From an uncultured Dongia sp. (GTDB lineage: Bacteria > Pseudomonadota > Alphaproteobacteria > Dongiales > Dongiaceae): a stretch of 64,000 nucleotides of DNA. The stretch spans positions 1-64,000 of the forward strand of contig NZ_CAKZGO010000042.1 of assembly GCF_936916975.1 (NCBI RefSeq), written 5' to 3'. Below the pieces are notes generated by a model. It was not told the origin of the DNA. It was given only the letters and a program-made list of their open reading frames with translations, and made no database searches. Each line of letters starts with the position of its first letter. Positions within the stretch are counted from its first letter, which is position 1. Below are positions 43,088-53,535 of the stretch, one piece after another. The translations under genes and the position numbers were made by a program.

Positions 43088-43762
43088 TTAGTCGGGCGGC
43101 TGATTGCTGCCGGGGTGGCGGCAGGAAAGGGCGCGGTGGAGCACATCCGGCGCCACCTCGACCCCCATCAGATTGGCGCGCCACAGATCGGCGCCGTCGA
43201 GATTTGCGCCGGATAAATTGGACCCCTTGAGGTTGGCATCCGAGAGGTCGGCGCCACCGAGGTCGGCATCCTTTAGATTGGCGCCGGCGAGGTTGCAGCC
43301 CGCGAGGTTGGCACCCTGCAACTGGCTTTCCGAGAGATCGGCGCCGGAAAAATCGCAGCCGGCGAGATTGGCCATGGAGAGATCGAGCCGCGGCAGCTTG
43401 AGGCCGGAGAGGTTTCGGCCGGTGAAATCCGCCCGTTCGCCACCTAACCCACGCAACCAGTCGTGGTGCGAGCGCAGGATATCCAGCAGCATGCGCAGAT
43501 TGCGCGACTTGGCGGCCCGCTCGGCCGCATCGACCTCAGCCTTTTCCACGAGATTGACGTGGGGTGGCAGGGTGGGGGCCAGCAGTTTCAGGCGCAGCTG
43601 GCGTTCGGCATCGGCCTCGTTCTCGGCTAAAATTTCGCCGTGGAGCGTGGGCAGGCCTTTACGCTGCTGAATTCGGTAGATGAAAACCTTGGGCTGAGCC
43701 TCGCCATCCCCCTGGCTTTCCGGGGCGTCCGTCTCGTCCAACTCACTCATCTGCGGGAACAC
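43088..43762 (-). CDS. Pentapeptide-repeat protein
   Basis: At least 12 consecutive A(D/N)LXX-type repeats: LAGCDFSGADLSESQLQGANLAGCNLAGANLKDADLGGADLSDANLKGSNLSGANLDGADLWRANL. Confidence 0.92.
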   Translation of the reverse strand: MFPQMSELDETDAPESQGDGEAQPKVFIYRIQQRKGLPTLHGEILAENEADAERQLRLKLLAPTLPPHVNLVEKAEVDAAERAAKSRNLRMLLDILRSHHDWLRGLGGERADFTGRNLSGLKLPRLDLSMANLAGCDFSGADLSESQLQGANLAGCNLAGANLKDADLGGADLSDANLKGSNLSGANLDGADLWRANLMGVEVAPDVLHRALSCRHPGSNQPPD

Positions 43763-43979
43763 TCCCTGCCTTCTTTGGTCGATGCCCGCATCGATCGGGC
43801 CACATCGGTAAGCCTGGGCGGCGGCGACTCAGATCTTGTGGATAACTATAGCAAGCCTGGGCTTGGGCCACTCTAAGGAAGATTGGTTAATACCTTATGT
43901 CTCGATACGCCTCCCTACTGGCGTGGGGTCGATTGGCCCGGTATAGGTCATCATCCATTTCAGCCGCGTTAATGAGATC

Positions 43980-45188
43980 ATGAGCAGCAATTCCTTCCTT
44001 CCCTATGGTCGCCAGAGCATTGACCAGGATGACATCGCCAGCGTCGCCAAGGCGCTGCAGGCAGACTATTTAACCACCGGACCTGGTGTCGGGCGTTTCG
44101 AGCAGGCCTTCGCCGAGATGGTGGGCGCGCGCTACGCCATCGCCAGCAATAGCGGGACGGCAGCACTGCATCTCGCCTGCATTGCACTGGGGCTGCAGAA
44201 GGGCGATGCGGTCATTGTGCCGACGCTGACCTTCCTCGCCACGGCGAATGCGGCACGCTTCTGCGGCGCCGATGTCATCTTCGCCGATGTCGATGCTGAT
44301 ACCGGACGGTTGACGGCCGCGACCCTGGAAGCGGCTTTCGCCAAGGCCGGGTCGGCCAAGGTGAAGGCGGTGCTGCCGGTGCACCTCAACGGCCATTGCG
44401 CCGACCTCACCACCATCCGCGCCATGACGGAGCCGCGCGGCATCAAGGTGATCGAGGATGCCTGCCATGCGCTGGGTGGCATCCATCAATCAGGCAATAG
44501 CAGCACGGCTAAGGTCGGCGCCTGCGCGCTTTCGGAGCTTGCCTGCTTCTCGCTCCACCCAGTGAAGACGATGACCACGGGCGAGGGCGGTGTCACCACC
44601 ACCAACGATCCGAAGCATTACAAGATCATGCAGCTCTATCGCAGCCACGGCATGGTACGCGATGCGGCGGACTTCCGGCATCGCGATCTGGGCTTTGCAC
44701 CCGACGGCCAGCCGAACCCGTGGTATTACGAGATGCAGGCGCTGGGCTGGAACTACCGGATCACCGACTTCGCCTGTGCGCTGGGCGAAAGCCAGCTTGC
44801 CAAACTGCCGCGGTTTGTTGAGCGGCGGCGCGAGTTGGTGGCGCTGTATGACCGGCTGCTGCCGGCGCTGTCACCCAAGCTCAAGATCGTGCCGGCGCAG
44901 GCCGGCGACAATGCCGCCCTGCATCTTTATGCTGTGCTGATCGATTTCGCCGGCATCAAGAAATCGCGGGCGCAGGTGATGGCGGAACTCAAAGGCCAGG
45001 GTGTCGGCACCATGGTGCATTACCTGCCGGTCCATCAGCAGCCCTATTACCGCGATCTCTATGGCAAGCAGGACTTGCCGGGTGCCGATTCCTATTACGC
45101 GCGCCAGCTGTCGATCCCGCTTTATCCAGACATGACGGACGCAGATGTGACAAGGGTGGTCCACGCCTTGCGGTCCGTATTGGGCTGA
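43980..45188 (+). CDS. pseC: DegT/DnrJ/EryC1/StrS aminotransferase, PseC-like (UDP-4-amino-4,6-dideoxy-N-acetyl-beta-L-altrosamine transaminase)
   Basis: FLPYGRQSIDQDDIASVAKALQADYLTTGPGVGRFEQAFAEMVGARYAIASNSGTAALHLACIALGL; VIEDACHALGG; SLHPVKTMTTGEGG. Confidence 0.85.
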   Translation: MSSNSFLPYGRQSIDQDDIASVAKALQADYLTTGPGVGRFEQAFAEMVGARYAIASNSGTAALHLACIALGLQKGDAVIVPTLTFLATANAARFCGADVIFADVDADTGRLTAATLEAAFAKAGSAKVKAVLPVHLNGHCADLTTIRAMTEPRGIKVIEDACHALGGIHQSGNSSTAKVGACALSELACFSLHPVKTMTTGEGGVTTTNDPKHYKIMQLYRSHGMVRDAADFRHRDLGFAPDGQPNPWYYEMQALGWNYRITDFACALGESQLAKLPRFVERRRELVALYDRLLPALSPKLKIVPAQAGDNAALHLYAVLIDFAGIKKSRAQVMAELKGQGVGTMVHYLPVHQQPYYRDLYGKQDLPGADSYYARQLSIPLYPDMTDADVTRVVHALRSVLG

Positions 45189-45208
45189 CCTAACCTGCGG
45201 ATGTCGAG

Positions 45209-45643
45209 ATGACGAAGAAGGGGGCGGCCATGCTTAAGGAATTCCGGGATTTTGCCGTACGCGGCAATGTGGTGGATCTCGCCGTCGGTATCATCATCGG
45301 CGCGGCCTTTACCGGCATTGTCAGTTCGCTGGTCAAGGACATCATCATGCCGCCCATCGGTTTCATCATGGGTGGGATCGATTTCAGCGACTTTTTCATC
45401 GCCCTCAGCAGCACGCACTATGACTCGTTGAAGGCGGCGCAGGATGCCGGGATCGTCACCATCAATTACGGCCTGTTCCTCAATGCCTGCATCAACTTTC
45501 TGATCGTGGCATTTGCGATCTTCCTGCTGGTCAAGCAGATCAATCGCTTCAAGAAGGCGGAAGAAGCGGCACCGGCACCTGGCCCCTCGGAAAGCGAGAA
45601 GCTGTTGGCGGAGATCCGCGATCTCCTCAAGAGCGGCCGCTAG
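45209..45643 (+). CDS. mscL: Large-conductance mechanosensitive channel
   Basis: [59 protein letters not shown]. Confidence 0.95.
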   Translation: MTKKGAAMLKEFRDFAVRGNVVDLAVGIIIGAAFTGIVSSLVKDIIMPPIGFIMGGIDFSDFFIALSSTHYDSLKAAQDAGIVTINYGLFLNACINFLIVAFAIFLLVKQINRFKKAEEAAPAPGPSESEKLLAEIRDLLKSGR

Positions 45644-46810
45644 CTATTTCTGGCAGCCGAGGCCGTTGAAATCGGCTTCCGGCACGCGGCCATCGCGCTT
45701 TAGCGTGGCACGTCCGGCATTTTCGGCAATGAGGCGCTCGATCATGGCGCGATCGACAGCCTCCTCGAGGTGGCTGCTGGGATCTGCCGCGATACTGTTG
45801 AGTGCGCGCAGATAGGTCACTTCACCCCCATGGATGCCGTCGACAAATTCGCACCCGTCGGTACCGATACTGTGCGGGTCGTGAAAGTCAAAGGTCAGCA
45901 CCGGCAGCGTCGCAAGGCGACGGCGGATTTCGTTGACCAGGTTCGGTTCCGGCTGCGATGTCAGCCAGTCATAGATCTGCGGTGCCACAGGTGGCAGCAC
46001 CAGGATGGTTTCGACGTCATGCTCCTGCAGCTGTTTCACCAGCGCCTCCAACCGTTGCCAGTTGGGTTCCGAGAATGGGTGCCAGGGCGCTTTGTCATTG
46101 CGCTTTGATGTTCGCGCGATGTCGTCGAGCGTTGCCTTGAAGTCGACATCGCTGCCAGCGGAGGGCGATGTGAGGGCACTGCCGTAATCGTAGTGGCCGA
46201 AGGGATCCCAGCCGGCATCCTTGAAGAGGGCTGGTACGCCAATGTCGTGCGATAACGCGTCCCGTGCGAACAGCAACTTGCCGAACTCGGACGGGCTCAG
46301 TGTGCCATCCCACAACCATACCGCCGGCTGCGTGAGCTCGTGCAGCGTGAGTGGGGTCAGCGGCGATGCATCCGCTGGATTGTCCGGCCGGCGCGTCGTG
46401 CTGAGCCACCACCAGTCCAAGGTGATGATGATCTGTTTCGGGCGATAGGTATCGAGGACGGCATTGACGAAGATCTCGCCCGATTCCATATCGCGCATGG
46501 TGCCGCCTGCATTGATCGCCGGCACCTTCCAGGGATCCTTCACGAACTGCATGGCGCGCGATGATCCCAGCAGAATGACATCCGCTTTGGCGAGCTTGGC
46601 GCGTTCGATTTTGTATGGGCGGGGCCGATAAAACAGGCCCGAGCTGTAACGGATGTCGGCGCTTTGCTGCATCTGAGCGGCGGTTATGGGGTCAATCGTC
46701 TCCCCCGCGCGCGACAGGATCAAGCAAGAGAGGCCAAGCACGGCGCCGGCGATCAGCAGCGGCGCGGTGAAGATCAGCGTATAGCGACAGTAGCGGGAAG
46801 ATTTTTTCAT
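45644..46810 (-). CDS. SGNH/AlgJ-like membrane-anchored protein with Ser and Asp-x-x-His retained
   Basis: N-terminal TM; VILLGSSRAM and CEFVDGIHGGEVTYLRAL motifs; 3 bp from the MBOAT gene. Confidence 0.7.
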   Translation of the reverse strand: MKKSSRYCRYTLIFTAPLLIAGAVLGLSCLILSRAGETIDPITAAQMQQSADIRYSSGLFYRPRPYKIERAKLAKADVILLGSSRAMQFVKDPWKVPAINAGGTMRDMESGEIFVNAVLDTYRPKQIIITLDWWWLSTTRRPDNPADASPLTPLTLHELTQPAVWLWDGTLSPSEFGKLLFARDALSHDIGVPALFKDAGWDPFGHYDYGSALTSPSAGSDVDFKATLDDIARTSKRNDKAPWHPFSEPNWQRLEALVKQLQEHDVETILVLPPVAPQIYDWLTSQPEPNLVNEIRRRLATLPVLTFDFHDPHSIGTDGCEFVDGIHGGEVTYLRALNSIAADPSSHLEEAVDRAMIERLIAENAGRATLKRDGRVPEADFNGLGCQK

Positions 46811-46813
46811 GGG

Positions 46814-48307
46814 TCAGAACTGGAAATAGAGGAATTCGGACTGCCAGCCGAGAATGGCAACCGCGCCGGCGGTCGTCACCAAGCCTGCCGCCAGCGCCCA
46901 TACCGTGACCGGGCGCCACTCCAGATATCGTTCATAGCGGCCGAGATGGCGTTGCGCCAAGGTCACCAGCTTGAGCGTGGGCGCATAGCGACGGAAGATT
47001 TCCGTGCTGTTGGGGGCGAGGGTCGCTATCAAGCCAGCGATCAGGATGACCGGCCAACCATTCAGCGGCAAGTCGGGCAGGTTGGGCGTCTTCAAGCCGG
47101 GACCGCCAGCGCCCACCAGCGCACTCAGCACGCTGTGCGCCGTGGCGACATCAGGCGCCTTGAAATAGACCCAGGCGATCATCACAACGAGCATGGTGAT
47201 GAGCCAACCGACCGGTCGCGGCAGCGTGAAACCACGGCTCCTGGAAAATCCAGACCACAGGCGTTGCACCGCGAGGAAGACGCCGTGCAGCGCCCCCCAG
47301 ATGATGAAGGTCCAGCCGGCACCATGCCACAGGCCGCCCAGCAGCATGGTGAGGAACAGATTGGCGATCTGGCGGGATGGGCCGCGGCGATTGCCACCAA
47401 GCGGGATATAGAGATAGTCGCGCAGGAAACGCGACAGGGTCATGTGCCAGCGGCGCCAGAAATCGGCGATGTTGACGGCCTTGTAAGGCGAATGGAAATT
47501 GGCAGGGAAGCGGACGTTGAACATGCGCGCCAGGCCGATCGCCATGTCGGAATAGCCGGAGAAATCAAAATAGAGCTGCAGACTGTAGGCGAGCGCGCCC
47601 ATCCAGGCTTCGACCAAGGTGAGATCCGCACCGGCATGGGCAGCAGCGAAGGCTGGATTTGCGATCTGCGCCAGTGTATCGGCAATCACGGTCTTCTTGA
47701 ACAGGCCGAGGCCGAACAGCGACAGGCCCACGAGGATATTGATGGCACGGGGCTTCAGGAAGCCCGGCCGCCTGATCTGAGGGATGGCTTCGTTGTGATG
47801 GACGATGGGGCCGGCAACCAGCTGCGGGAAGAAGGTGACGAACAGGCAGAAATCGATCAGGCGGTAGTGCTTCGCGGAGCGACGATAGGCATCGACCAGA
47901 TAGGCAATCTGCTGGAACGTGTGAAAGGAAATACCCAGCGGCAGGATGATGAGGCCGAGGCTCCAATCGGTGCCGGCCGTATCGTTGACAATGCCAAGGA
48001 AGAAATTCACGTATTTGAAATAGCCCAGAACCACCAGGATGATCGCGATGGCGGCGGTCAATATCCAGCGGCGGGCGGCATTGGTGAGATCGGTGCGCTC
48101 CAACTGTCGGCCAACGAGGAAGCTGAACACGACTTCTGCCAAGATCAGCAGAATGTAGATCGGACTCCACCACGCATAGAAGAACACCGAGGCCAAGGCG
48201 AGGAAGCCCACTGCCATGTCCCGTGCGGCGAAACGGCCTAACAGGAAGAAGAGTGCCAGCGTCACCGGCAGAAAGACGAACATGAACTGGTAGGAATTGA
48301 AGAGCAT
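46814..48307 (-). CDS. MBOAT family O-acyltransferase (AlgI-like)
   Basis: MLFNSYQFMFVFLPVTLALFFLL; GISFHTFQQIAYLVDAYR; ADFWRRWHMTLSRFLRDYLYIPLGGNRRG; LLGGLWHGAGWTFIIWGALHG. Confidence 0.93.
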   Translation of the reverse strand: MLFNSYQFMFVFLPVTLALFFLLGRFAARDMAVGFLALASVFFYAWWSPIYILLILAEVVFSFLVGRQLERTDLTNAARRWILTAAIAIILVVLGYFKYVNFFLGIVNDTAGTDWSLGLIILPLGISFHTFQQIAYLVDAYRRSAKHYRLIDFCLFVTFFPQLVAGPIVHHNEAIPQIRRPGFLKPRAINILVGLSLFGLGLFKKTVIADTLAQIANPAFAAAHAGADLTLVEAWMGALAYSLQLYFDFSGYSDMAIGLARMFNVRFPANFHSPYKAVNIADFWRRWHMTLSRFLRDYLYIPLGGNRRGPSRQIANLFLTMLLGGLWHGAGWTFIIWGALHGVFLAVQRLWSGFSRSRGFTLPRPVGWLITMLVVMIAWVYFKAPDVATAHSVLSALVGAGGPGLKTPNLPDLPLNGWPVILIAGLIATLAPNSTEIFRRYAPTLKLVTLAQRHLGRYERYLEWRPVTVWALAAGLVTTAGAVAILGWQSEFLYFQF

Positions 48308-48310
48308 GCG

Positions 48311-49474
48311 TCAGTGTCCCTTGTCGCAGCCACTGTCGCGGAAGGGCGCCTCGGGCGGTGCCCCCGATGGCAACAGTTCCACGAGGCGCGTATGGCCGGC
48401 ATTGCTGGCGATCAGGCTGGTTACCATGTCCCGATCGATGGACTGGCTGAGAATAGTGCCGCCGAATTCGGCAATTGCATCCAGCGTGCGGAGATAGGCG
48501 ACCTCGCCGGCGGACAGGTCGTCGACGAACTCGCAATCGGAAGAGCCGAGCACGACGATGTCGTCGAAATCGAAAACCCGCTGCCCCAAGGGACGAATGG
48601 CATCGCGCCACAAGGGTATCAACCGATTGTCGGGATCCTTGGCCAGCGATGCGCGGAGGGACGACGCCATCGGCGGCATCATGAGAATGACTTCGACGGA
48701 TTTGTCGTTAAGCTCGGCGATCAGATCGGTGAGCTGCTGCAATGCTGCCGGCGAAGGCGCCACACGAACATCACGCAAGCCGTCCGGCTCGTCGTCGGGC
48801 TCGGGGCCGTCATAGCGACCATAGGCGTCCCAGCCTTGCCCGTTCAAGATCGCCAAGGCGCCGATGCCGCGCGCTCTGTCGGTCGTGGGCAACAGGCCGT
48901 GAAGCCACGCACTGGGCGAGACTTTACCGGTCAGGAGCCAGAGCGGCGGGTCGACGAGATGTGCGGCGAAATCTTGGGTGTCGGGAGCGGGCGCAGGCAC
49001 CGGCAGCGCCGCGGGATTGAACCACCAGAAATCAAGGCCGATCAGAATTGATTTCGGCGCATGGAGCGCCACCGCCTCGCGGACGAATGTACTGAGCTGG
49101 TCAAGAGACGCCACGGCACCAGCCGCATTATAGGCCGTGGTCGCAAAGGCCTCGCCAGGCAAACCGGACATGCGGCGGGAGCCGACAATGAGAATCTCGG
49201 GTCGCGCCAGGCGATAGCGCTCAAGCTTATAGGCGTAGGTGCCGTCATCCGACGCCGGGCCATAGAGGCCGCCCTGGGTTTCCTGCAGGCTGGCAGCGAG
49301 GGCCGGCGCCATCAATTCCTGGCTCCGCCACAGAAGAATCGCACTGGCGCCGCAGAGCAGGCCGAGGAGCAGCACCAGGATGGCGACAAGGACCAGCCAA
49401 CGAACAGGACGGGTGTCCCGCGTATTACGCCGGAAGGATAGGCGGGATGACCTGATGGCGCGGTTCGAGGGCAT
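48311..49474 (-). CDS. SGNH/AlgJ-like paralog with degenerate catalytic motifs
   Basis: Colinear with 45644-46810 (ILIGLDFWWFNP ~ IIITLDWWWLST; CEFVDDLSAGEVAYLRTL ~ CEFVDGIHGGEVTYLRAL), but VGSRRM replaces LGSSRAM and DDLS replaces DGIH. Confidence 0.7.
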   Translation of the reverse strand: MPSNRAIRSSRLSFRRNTRDTRPVRWLVLVAILVLLLGLLCGASAILLWRSQELMAPALAASLQETQGGLYGPASDDGTYAYKLERYRLARPEILIVGSRRMSGLPGEAFATTAYNAAGAVASLDQLSTFVREAVALHAPKSILIGLDFWWFNPAALPVPAPAPDTQDFAAHLVDPPLWLLTGKVSPSAWLHGLLPTTDRARGIGALAILNGQGWDAYGRYDGPEPDDEPDGLRDVRVAPSPAALQQLTDLIAELNDKSVEVILMMPPMASSLRASLAKDPDNRLIPLWRDAIRPLGQRVFDFDDIVVLGSSDCEFVDDLSAGEVAYLRTLDAIAEFGGTILSQSIDRDMVTSLIASNAGHTRLVELLPSGAPPEAPFRDSGCDKGH

Positions 49475-49625
49475 GTTTTCTCAGGTCATCTGCGCCAAAG
49501 AATCACTCGCGGGAATCGATCGGTTGAAGATTGCCAAGGCCGGGGCCGGGTTATATCAATTGGCGGGCCTGCTGTCATGCCCCGGCGGCTCCGCCACGAT
49601 CCTTGCTCATCAAAAGGTTAACCAC

Positions 49626-50627
49626 ATGGCCCGATTCACCTTCTCCTGCATCGATGCGCATACCTGCGGCAATCCGGTGCGGGTCGTCTCGGGCGGCGGA
49701 CCGCAACTGACGGGCGCCAGCATGAGCGAGCGGCGCCAGCATTTTCTCAAGGAATTCGACTGGATCCGCACCGGGCTGATGTTCGAGCCGCGCGGCCACG
49801 ACATGATGTCGGGCAGCATCCTCTATCCGCCGACGCGCCCGGATTGTGATGTTGCCATCCTGTTCATCGAGACGTCAGGCTGCCTGCCGATGTGCGGGCA
49901 TGGCACGATCGGGACCGTCACCGTTGCCATTGAAAACGGGCTGGTGCGGCCGAAGAAGCCGGGCGAGCTGCGCCTCGATACGCCGGCAGGGCTGGTGGTG
50001 GCCACGTATGAGCAGGTCGGCGACTACGTCGAATCGGTGCGCCTCACCAACGTGCCGGGCTTCCTCCATTCCGAGGGGCTGGAGATCGACTGCCCGGAGA
50101 TCGGCATGATCAAGGTCGACGTGGCCTATGGCGGCAACTTCTATTGCATCGTCGAGCCGCAGCCGGGCTATCGCGACATGGCGGATTTCACCGCCGGTGA
50201 GCTCATTGCGATGAGCCGCGAGTTGCGCCGCAGGATGAACGAACGCTACACCTTCCAGCATCCCGACAACCCGACCATCCAAGGCCTCTCTCACATCCTG
50301 TGGACCGGCAAGCCGACGGTCGCCGGTGCCGATGCCCGCAATGCCGTGTTCTATGGCGACAAGGCGATCGACCGCTCGCCCTGCGGCACGGGAACTTCGG
50401 CGCGCATGGCGCAGCTGGCCGGCAAGGGCAAGCTCAAGGTCGGCGACAATTTTGTGCATGAGAGCATCATCGGATCGCTGTTCAAGGGCCGGGTCGAAGC
50501 GGCTGCCGCAGTCGGCAACAAGCCGGCCATCGTACCGTCGATCGAAGGCTGGGCGCGGGTGACCGGCTACAACACCATCTTCATCGATGATCGAGACCCT
50601 TATAAACACGGCTTCCAGGTCATCTGA
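49626..50627 (+). CDS. Proline racemase family, 4-hydroxyproline 2-epimerase-like
   Basis: [47 protein letters not shown] (both catalytic Cys present). Confidence 0.88.
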   Translation: MARFTFSCIDAHTCGNPVRVVSGGGPQLTGASMSERRQHFLKEFDWIRTGLMFEPRGHDMMSGSILYPPTRPDCDVAILFIETSGCLPMCGHGTIGTVTVAIENGLVRPKKPGELRLDTPAGLVVATYEQVGDYVESVRLTNVPGFLHSEGLEIDCPEIGMIKVDVAYGGNFYCIVEPQPGYRDMADFTAGELIAMSRELRRRMNERYTFQHPDNPTIQGLSHILWTGKPTVAGADARNAVFYGDKAIDRSPCGTGTSARMAQLAGKGKLKVGDNFVHESIIGSLFKGRVEAAAAVGNKPAIVPSIEGWARVTGYNTIFIDDRDPYKHGFQVI

Positions 50628-50677
50628 CGCGTCATCCAAGAAACAACAATCCCGGCAACGGGAACAGGGAGCGGCCC

Positions 50678-51331
50678 ATGGTCAAGACATTCCAGGAATT
50701 TCCCACACTCCACGTACTCGACCATCCGCTGATCCAGCACAAGCTCTCGATGATGCGCGACAAGTCGACGCCGACGACGCTGTTCCGACAGCTGCTGAAG
50801 GAGATCGCGCTGCTGATGGGCTATGAGCTTACCCGCGACCTGCCGATGACGACGCAAGAGATCGAGACGCCGCTTACGAAGATGGATGCGCCGGTGATCA
50901 TGGGCCGGAAAATCGCCGTGGTGCCGATCCTGCGCGCGGGCCTCGGCATGGCCGATGGCTTGATGGAACTCGTCCCGGCCGCGCGCATGGGCCATATCGG
51001 ACTCTACCGCGATCACGATACCAAGAGGCCAGTCGAATATTTCGTGAAGCTGCCCGAGCCTGAGGGCCGCATCTTCATCCTGGTCGATCCGATGCTGGCG
51101 ACCGGCCATTCTGCGGCGGGTGCTATCGACATGCTCAACAAGCGCGGCGTCGCGGACGACCAGATCCGCATGATGTCGCTGGTGGCCGCCCCCGAAGGGG
51201 TCCGGGTGGTTCAAGCCGCGCATCCGACCGTGCCGATCTATGTTGCGTCGCTGGATTCCCATCTCAATGAGCTTGCCTATATTGTGCCTGGCCTTGGCGA
51301 TGCCGGCGACCGGCTCTTCGGCACGAAATAG
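50678..51331 (+). CDS. upp: Uracil phosphoribosyltransferase
   Basis: [54 protein letters not shown]. Confidence 0.96.
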   Translation: MVKTFQEFPTLHVLDHPLIQHKLSMMRDKSTPTTLFRQLLKEIALLMGYELTRDLPMTTQEIETPLTKMDAPVIMGRKIAVVPILRAGLGMADGLMELVPAARMGHIGLYRDHDTKRPVEYFVKLPEPEGRIFILVDPMLATGHSAAGAIDMLNKRGVADDQIRMMSLVAAPEGVRVVQAAHPTVPIYVASLDSHLNELAYIVPGLGDAGDRLFGTK

Positions 51332-51342
51332 GGGCGCCGATC

Positions 51343-52824
51343 ATGGCCAAAGCAGATCTCATCCTCGCCATCGACCAGGGCACCACCAGCACCAGGGCGA
51401 TCGCCTTCAGCCTGCGCGGCGAACCGCAGGCAACCGTGCAAAAGGAACTGCCGCAGATCTACCCGGCCGATGGCTGGGTCGAGCATGACCCGGAGGAGAT
51501 CTGGCGGGCGACCGTCGAGGTCAGCAAGGGCGTCATCGAAAAGGTCGGGGCGGAGCGCATTGCCGCCATTGGCATCACCAACCAGCGCGAAACAACGGTG
51601 GTGTGGAACCGCAAGACTGGTAAGGCCGTGCACAACGCCATCGTCTGGCAGGATCGTCGCGGTGCGCCTTTGTGCAAGCAGCTGATCGCGGATGGCTGGG
51701 AGCCGAAGATCCAGGCCAAGACCGGCCTGCTCATCGATAGTTATTTCTCGGCGACCAAGATCGCCTGGATCCTGGCGAATGTGGCCGGTGCCCGTGAAGC
51801 GGCTGATCGCGGCGAGTTGGCGTTTGGCACGATCGATACGTTCCTGCTGTGGCGCCTGACGGGCGGCAAGGCCCATGCGACCGATGTTACCAATGCCTCG
51901 CGCACCATGCTGTGCGATATTCACAAGCTGGCCTGGGACGATGAGTTGCTGACGCTGTTCAAGATCCCGCGGTCGATGTTGCCGGAGATCAAAGAGAACG
52001 CGGCCGATTTCGGCACGACCGATCCGCGCGAGCTAGGTGTCGCTCTGCCAGTGGCGGGCATGGCGGGTGACCAGCAGGCGGCGCTCATCGGCCAGGCTTG
52101 TTTCACGCCTGGCATGATCAAGAGCACCTATGGCACGGGCTGCTTTGCGCTGATGAACACAGGCACCAAGGCCGTACTGTCGAAGAACCGGCTGCTCACG
52201 ACGGTCGGTTATCGCCTGAAGGGCCAGACGGCCTATGCCGTTGAGGGCAGCATCTTCATTGCCGGCGCTGCGGTGCAATGGCTGCGCGACGGCTTGAAGC
52301 TCATCCATCAGGCCGGCGAGACCGAAGCATTGGCGCGGTCGGTGCGTGGCACGGGTGGTGTCTATCTGGTGCCGGCCTTTACGGGTCTCGGCGCACCCTA
52401 TTGGGACCCGATGGCGCGCGGTGCGCTCTTGGGCCTCACGCGCGACACCGGTATCGCCGAGATCGTGCGCGCGGCGTTGGAGGCCGTCTGCTATCAGACG
52501 CGCGATTTGATGAGCGCCATGATCGGCGATACCGGCACCGATGTGCAGAGCCTGCGGGTCGATGGCGGCATGGTGCGCAACGATTGGGTCATGCAGTTTC
52601 TGGCCGATCTGCTGGACGTGCCGATCGGCCGCCCGGTGGTGGTCGAGACGACGGCGTTGGGGGCTGCGATCGCGGCCGGGCTCGGCACCGGCATCATTCC
52701 AGATCTCAAGACCGCGGCGGCCAATTGGCAGCAGGAGCGGGAGTTCATGCCGGAGATGGCGGAGGCGGATCGCGATCGGCTTTACGCCGGCTGGAAGACG
52801 GCGATCGGTCGGATCAGGTCATGA
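51343..52824 (+). CDS. glpK: Glycerol kinase
   Basis: [58 protein letters not shown]. Confidence 0.96.
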   Translation: MAKADLILAIDQGTTSTRAIAFSLRGEPQATVQKELPQIYPADGWVEHDPEEIWRATVEVSKGVIEKVGAERIAAIGITNQRETTVVWNRKTGKAVHNAIVWQDRRGAPLCKQLIADGWEPKIQAKTGLLIDSYFSATKIAWILANVAGAREAADRGELAFGTIDTFLLWRLTGGKAHATDVTNASRTMLCDIHKLAWDDELLTLFKIPRSMLPEIKENAADFGTTDPRELGVALPVAGMAGDQQAALIGQACFTPGMIKSTYGTGCFALMNTGTKAVLSKNRLLTTVGYRLKGQTAYAVEGSIFIAGAAVQWLRDGLKLIHQAGETEALARSVRGTGGVYLVPAFTGLGAPYWDPMARGALLGLTRDTGIAEIVRAALEAVCYQTRDLMSAMIGDTGTDVQSLRVDGGMVRNDWVMQFLADLLDVPIGRPVVVETTALGAAIAAGLGTGIIPDLKTAAANWQQEREFMPEMAEADRDRLYAGWKTAIGRIRS

Positions 52825-53471
52825 TGCAGACGTTGGCACGTATCGCGCTCGGCATCTTCGTCGCCCTGGCTTTGGCCGCTTGCGGGACAGCACCACAGAG
52901 TTCGATGCCCAAGGCCGCGCTGGCGAGCAAGGAAGATTTGTGGCGGATGAGCGGAACGAAGGATGCGATCGCAGGCCTTCATCAAGGCTTGTCCGATGCT
53001 TGCCATGTGGCGCTGGATGTACCGGACGATTTTCTCAAGCTGTCGCCGACCGATGCGGCCTGCGTGCGGACGAAACTGGTCTCAGCTTTCGACGCGACGG
53101 AGGGGAACGGATTTTGCGCCCCTAAGCCGAACCTCAAGCAGTTTGTCAGCTGCATCCTGGAAGGCCAGTTCATCGGCCGCGTAATCGACAACAGTGAGTC
53201 GCCACACATGACGCCGGAACTCCAATGGGGCGATGCCGATGAAGCCGGGCGACAGGCCAACAAGATTCTGACGGATAAAATCAAGGCGTTCTGCGTCTCG
53301 CCAAGTGATGCTGCGCGCAAGGAGTGCGCCGAAACGGAAATGCTCCGCTATTTCGGGATCGACGCAGCCGCCATACGTTTTTGCCCAAACATCGATCAGC
53401 GTGACGCCTGCATCTACTGGGCGGGATTTGCGCACTCTATCAAGAGCAAGTTGGAGCGCGTCACACCGTGA
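52821..53471 (+). CDS. Hypothetical Cys-rich lipoprotein, tandem paralog 1
   Basis: [25 protein letters not shown] lipobox; ATGA overlap with glp[28 protein letters not shown] shared pattern with next gene. Confidence 0.7.
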   Translation: MMQTLARIALGIFVALALAACGTAPQSSMPKAALASKEDLWRMSGTKDAIAGLHQGLSDACHVALDVPDDFLKLSPTDAACVRTKLVSAFDATEGNGFCAPKPNLKQFVSCILEGQFIGRVIDNSESPHMTPELQWGDADEAGRQANKILTDKIKAFCVSPSDAARKECAETEMLRYFGIDAAAIRFCPNIDQRDACIYWAGFAHSIKSKLERVTP

Positions 53472-53535
53472 CGACTGGTCGTCCGCGGAACGGCAAGACG
53501 CAACAAATTTCATGTTTGGCCCGTGGCAGGAACGC

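Noticed and set aside
43088-43762. Regular repeats near 43.2 kb as a possible CRISPR-like array
   Set aside because: The periodicity is the 15-bp codon pattern of pentapeptide repeats, not direct repeats with unique spacers. No CRISPR array was seen anywhere in the window.
46664-48241. 525-aa ORF antisense to the MBOAT gene
   Set aside because: Low-complexity charged composition (Gln/Arg/Glu/Asp rich); sense frame has full MBOAT motifs.
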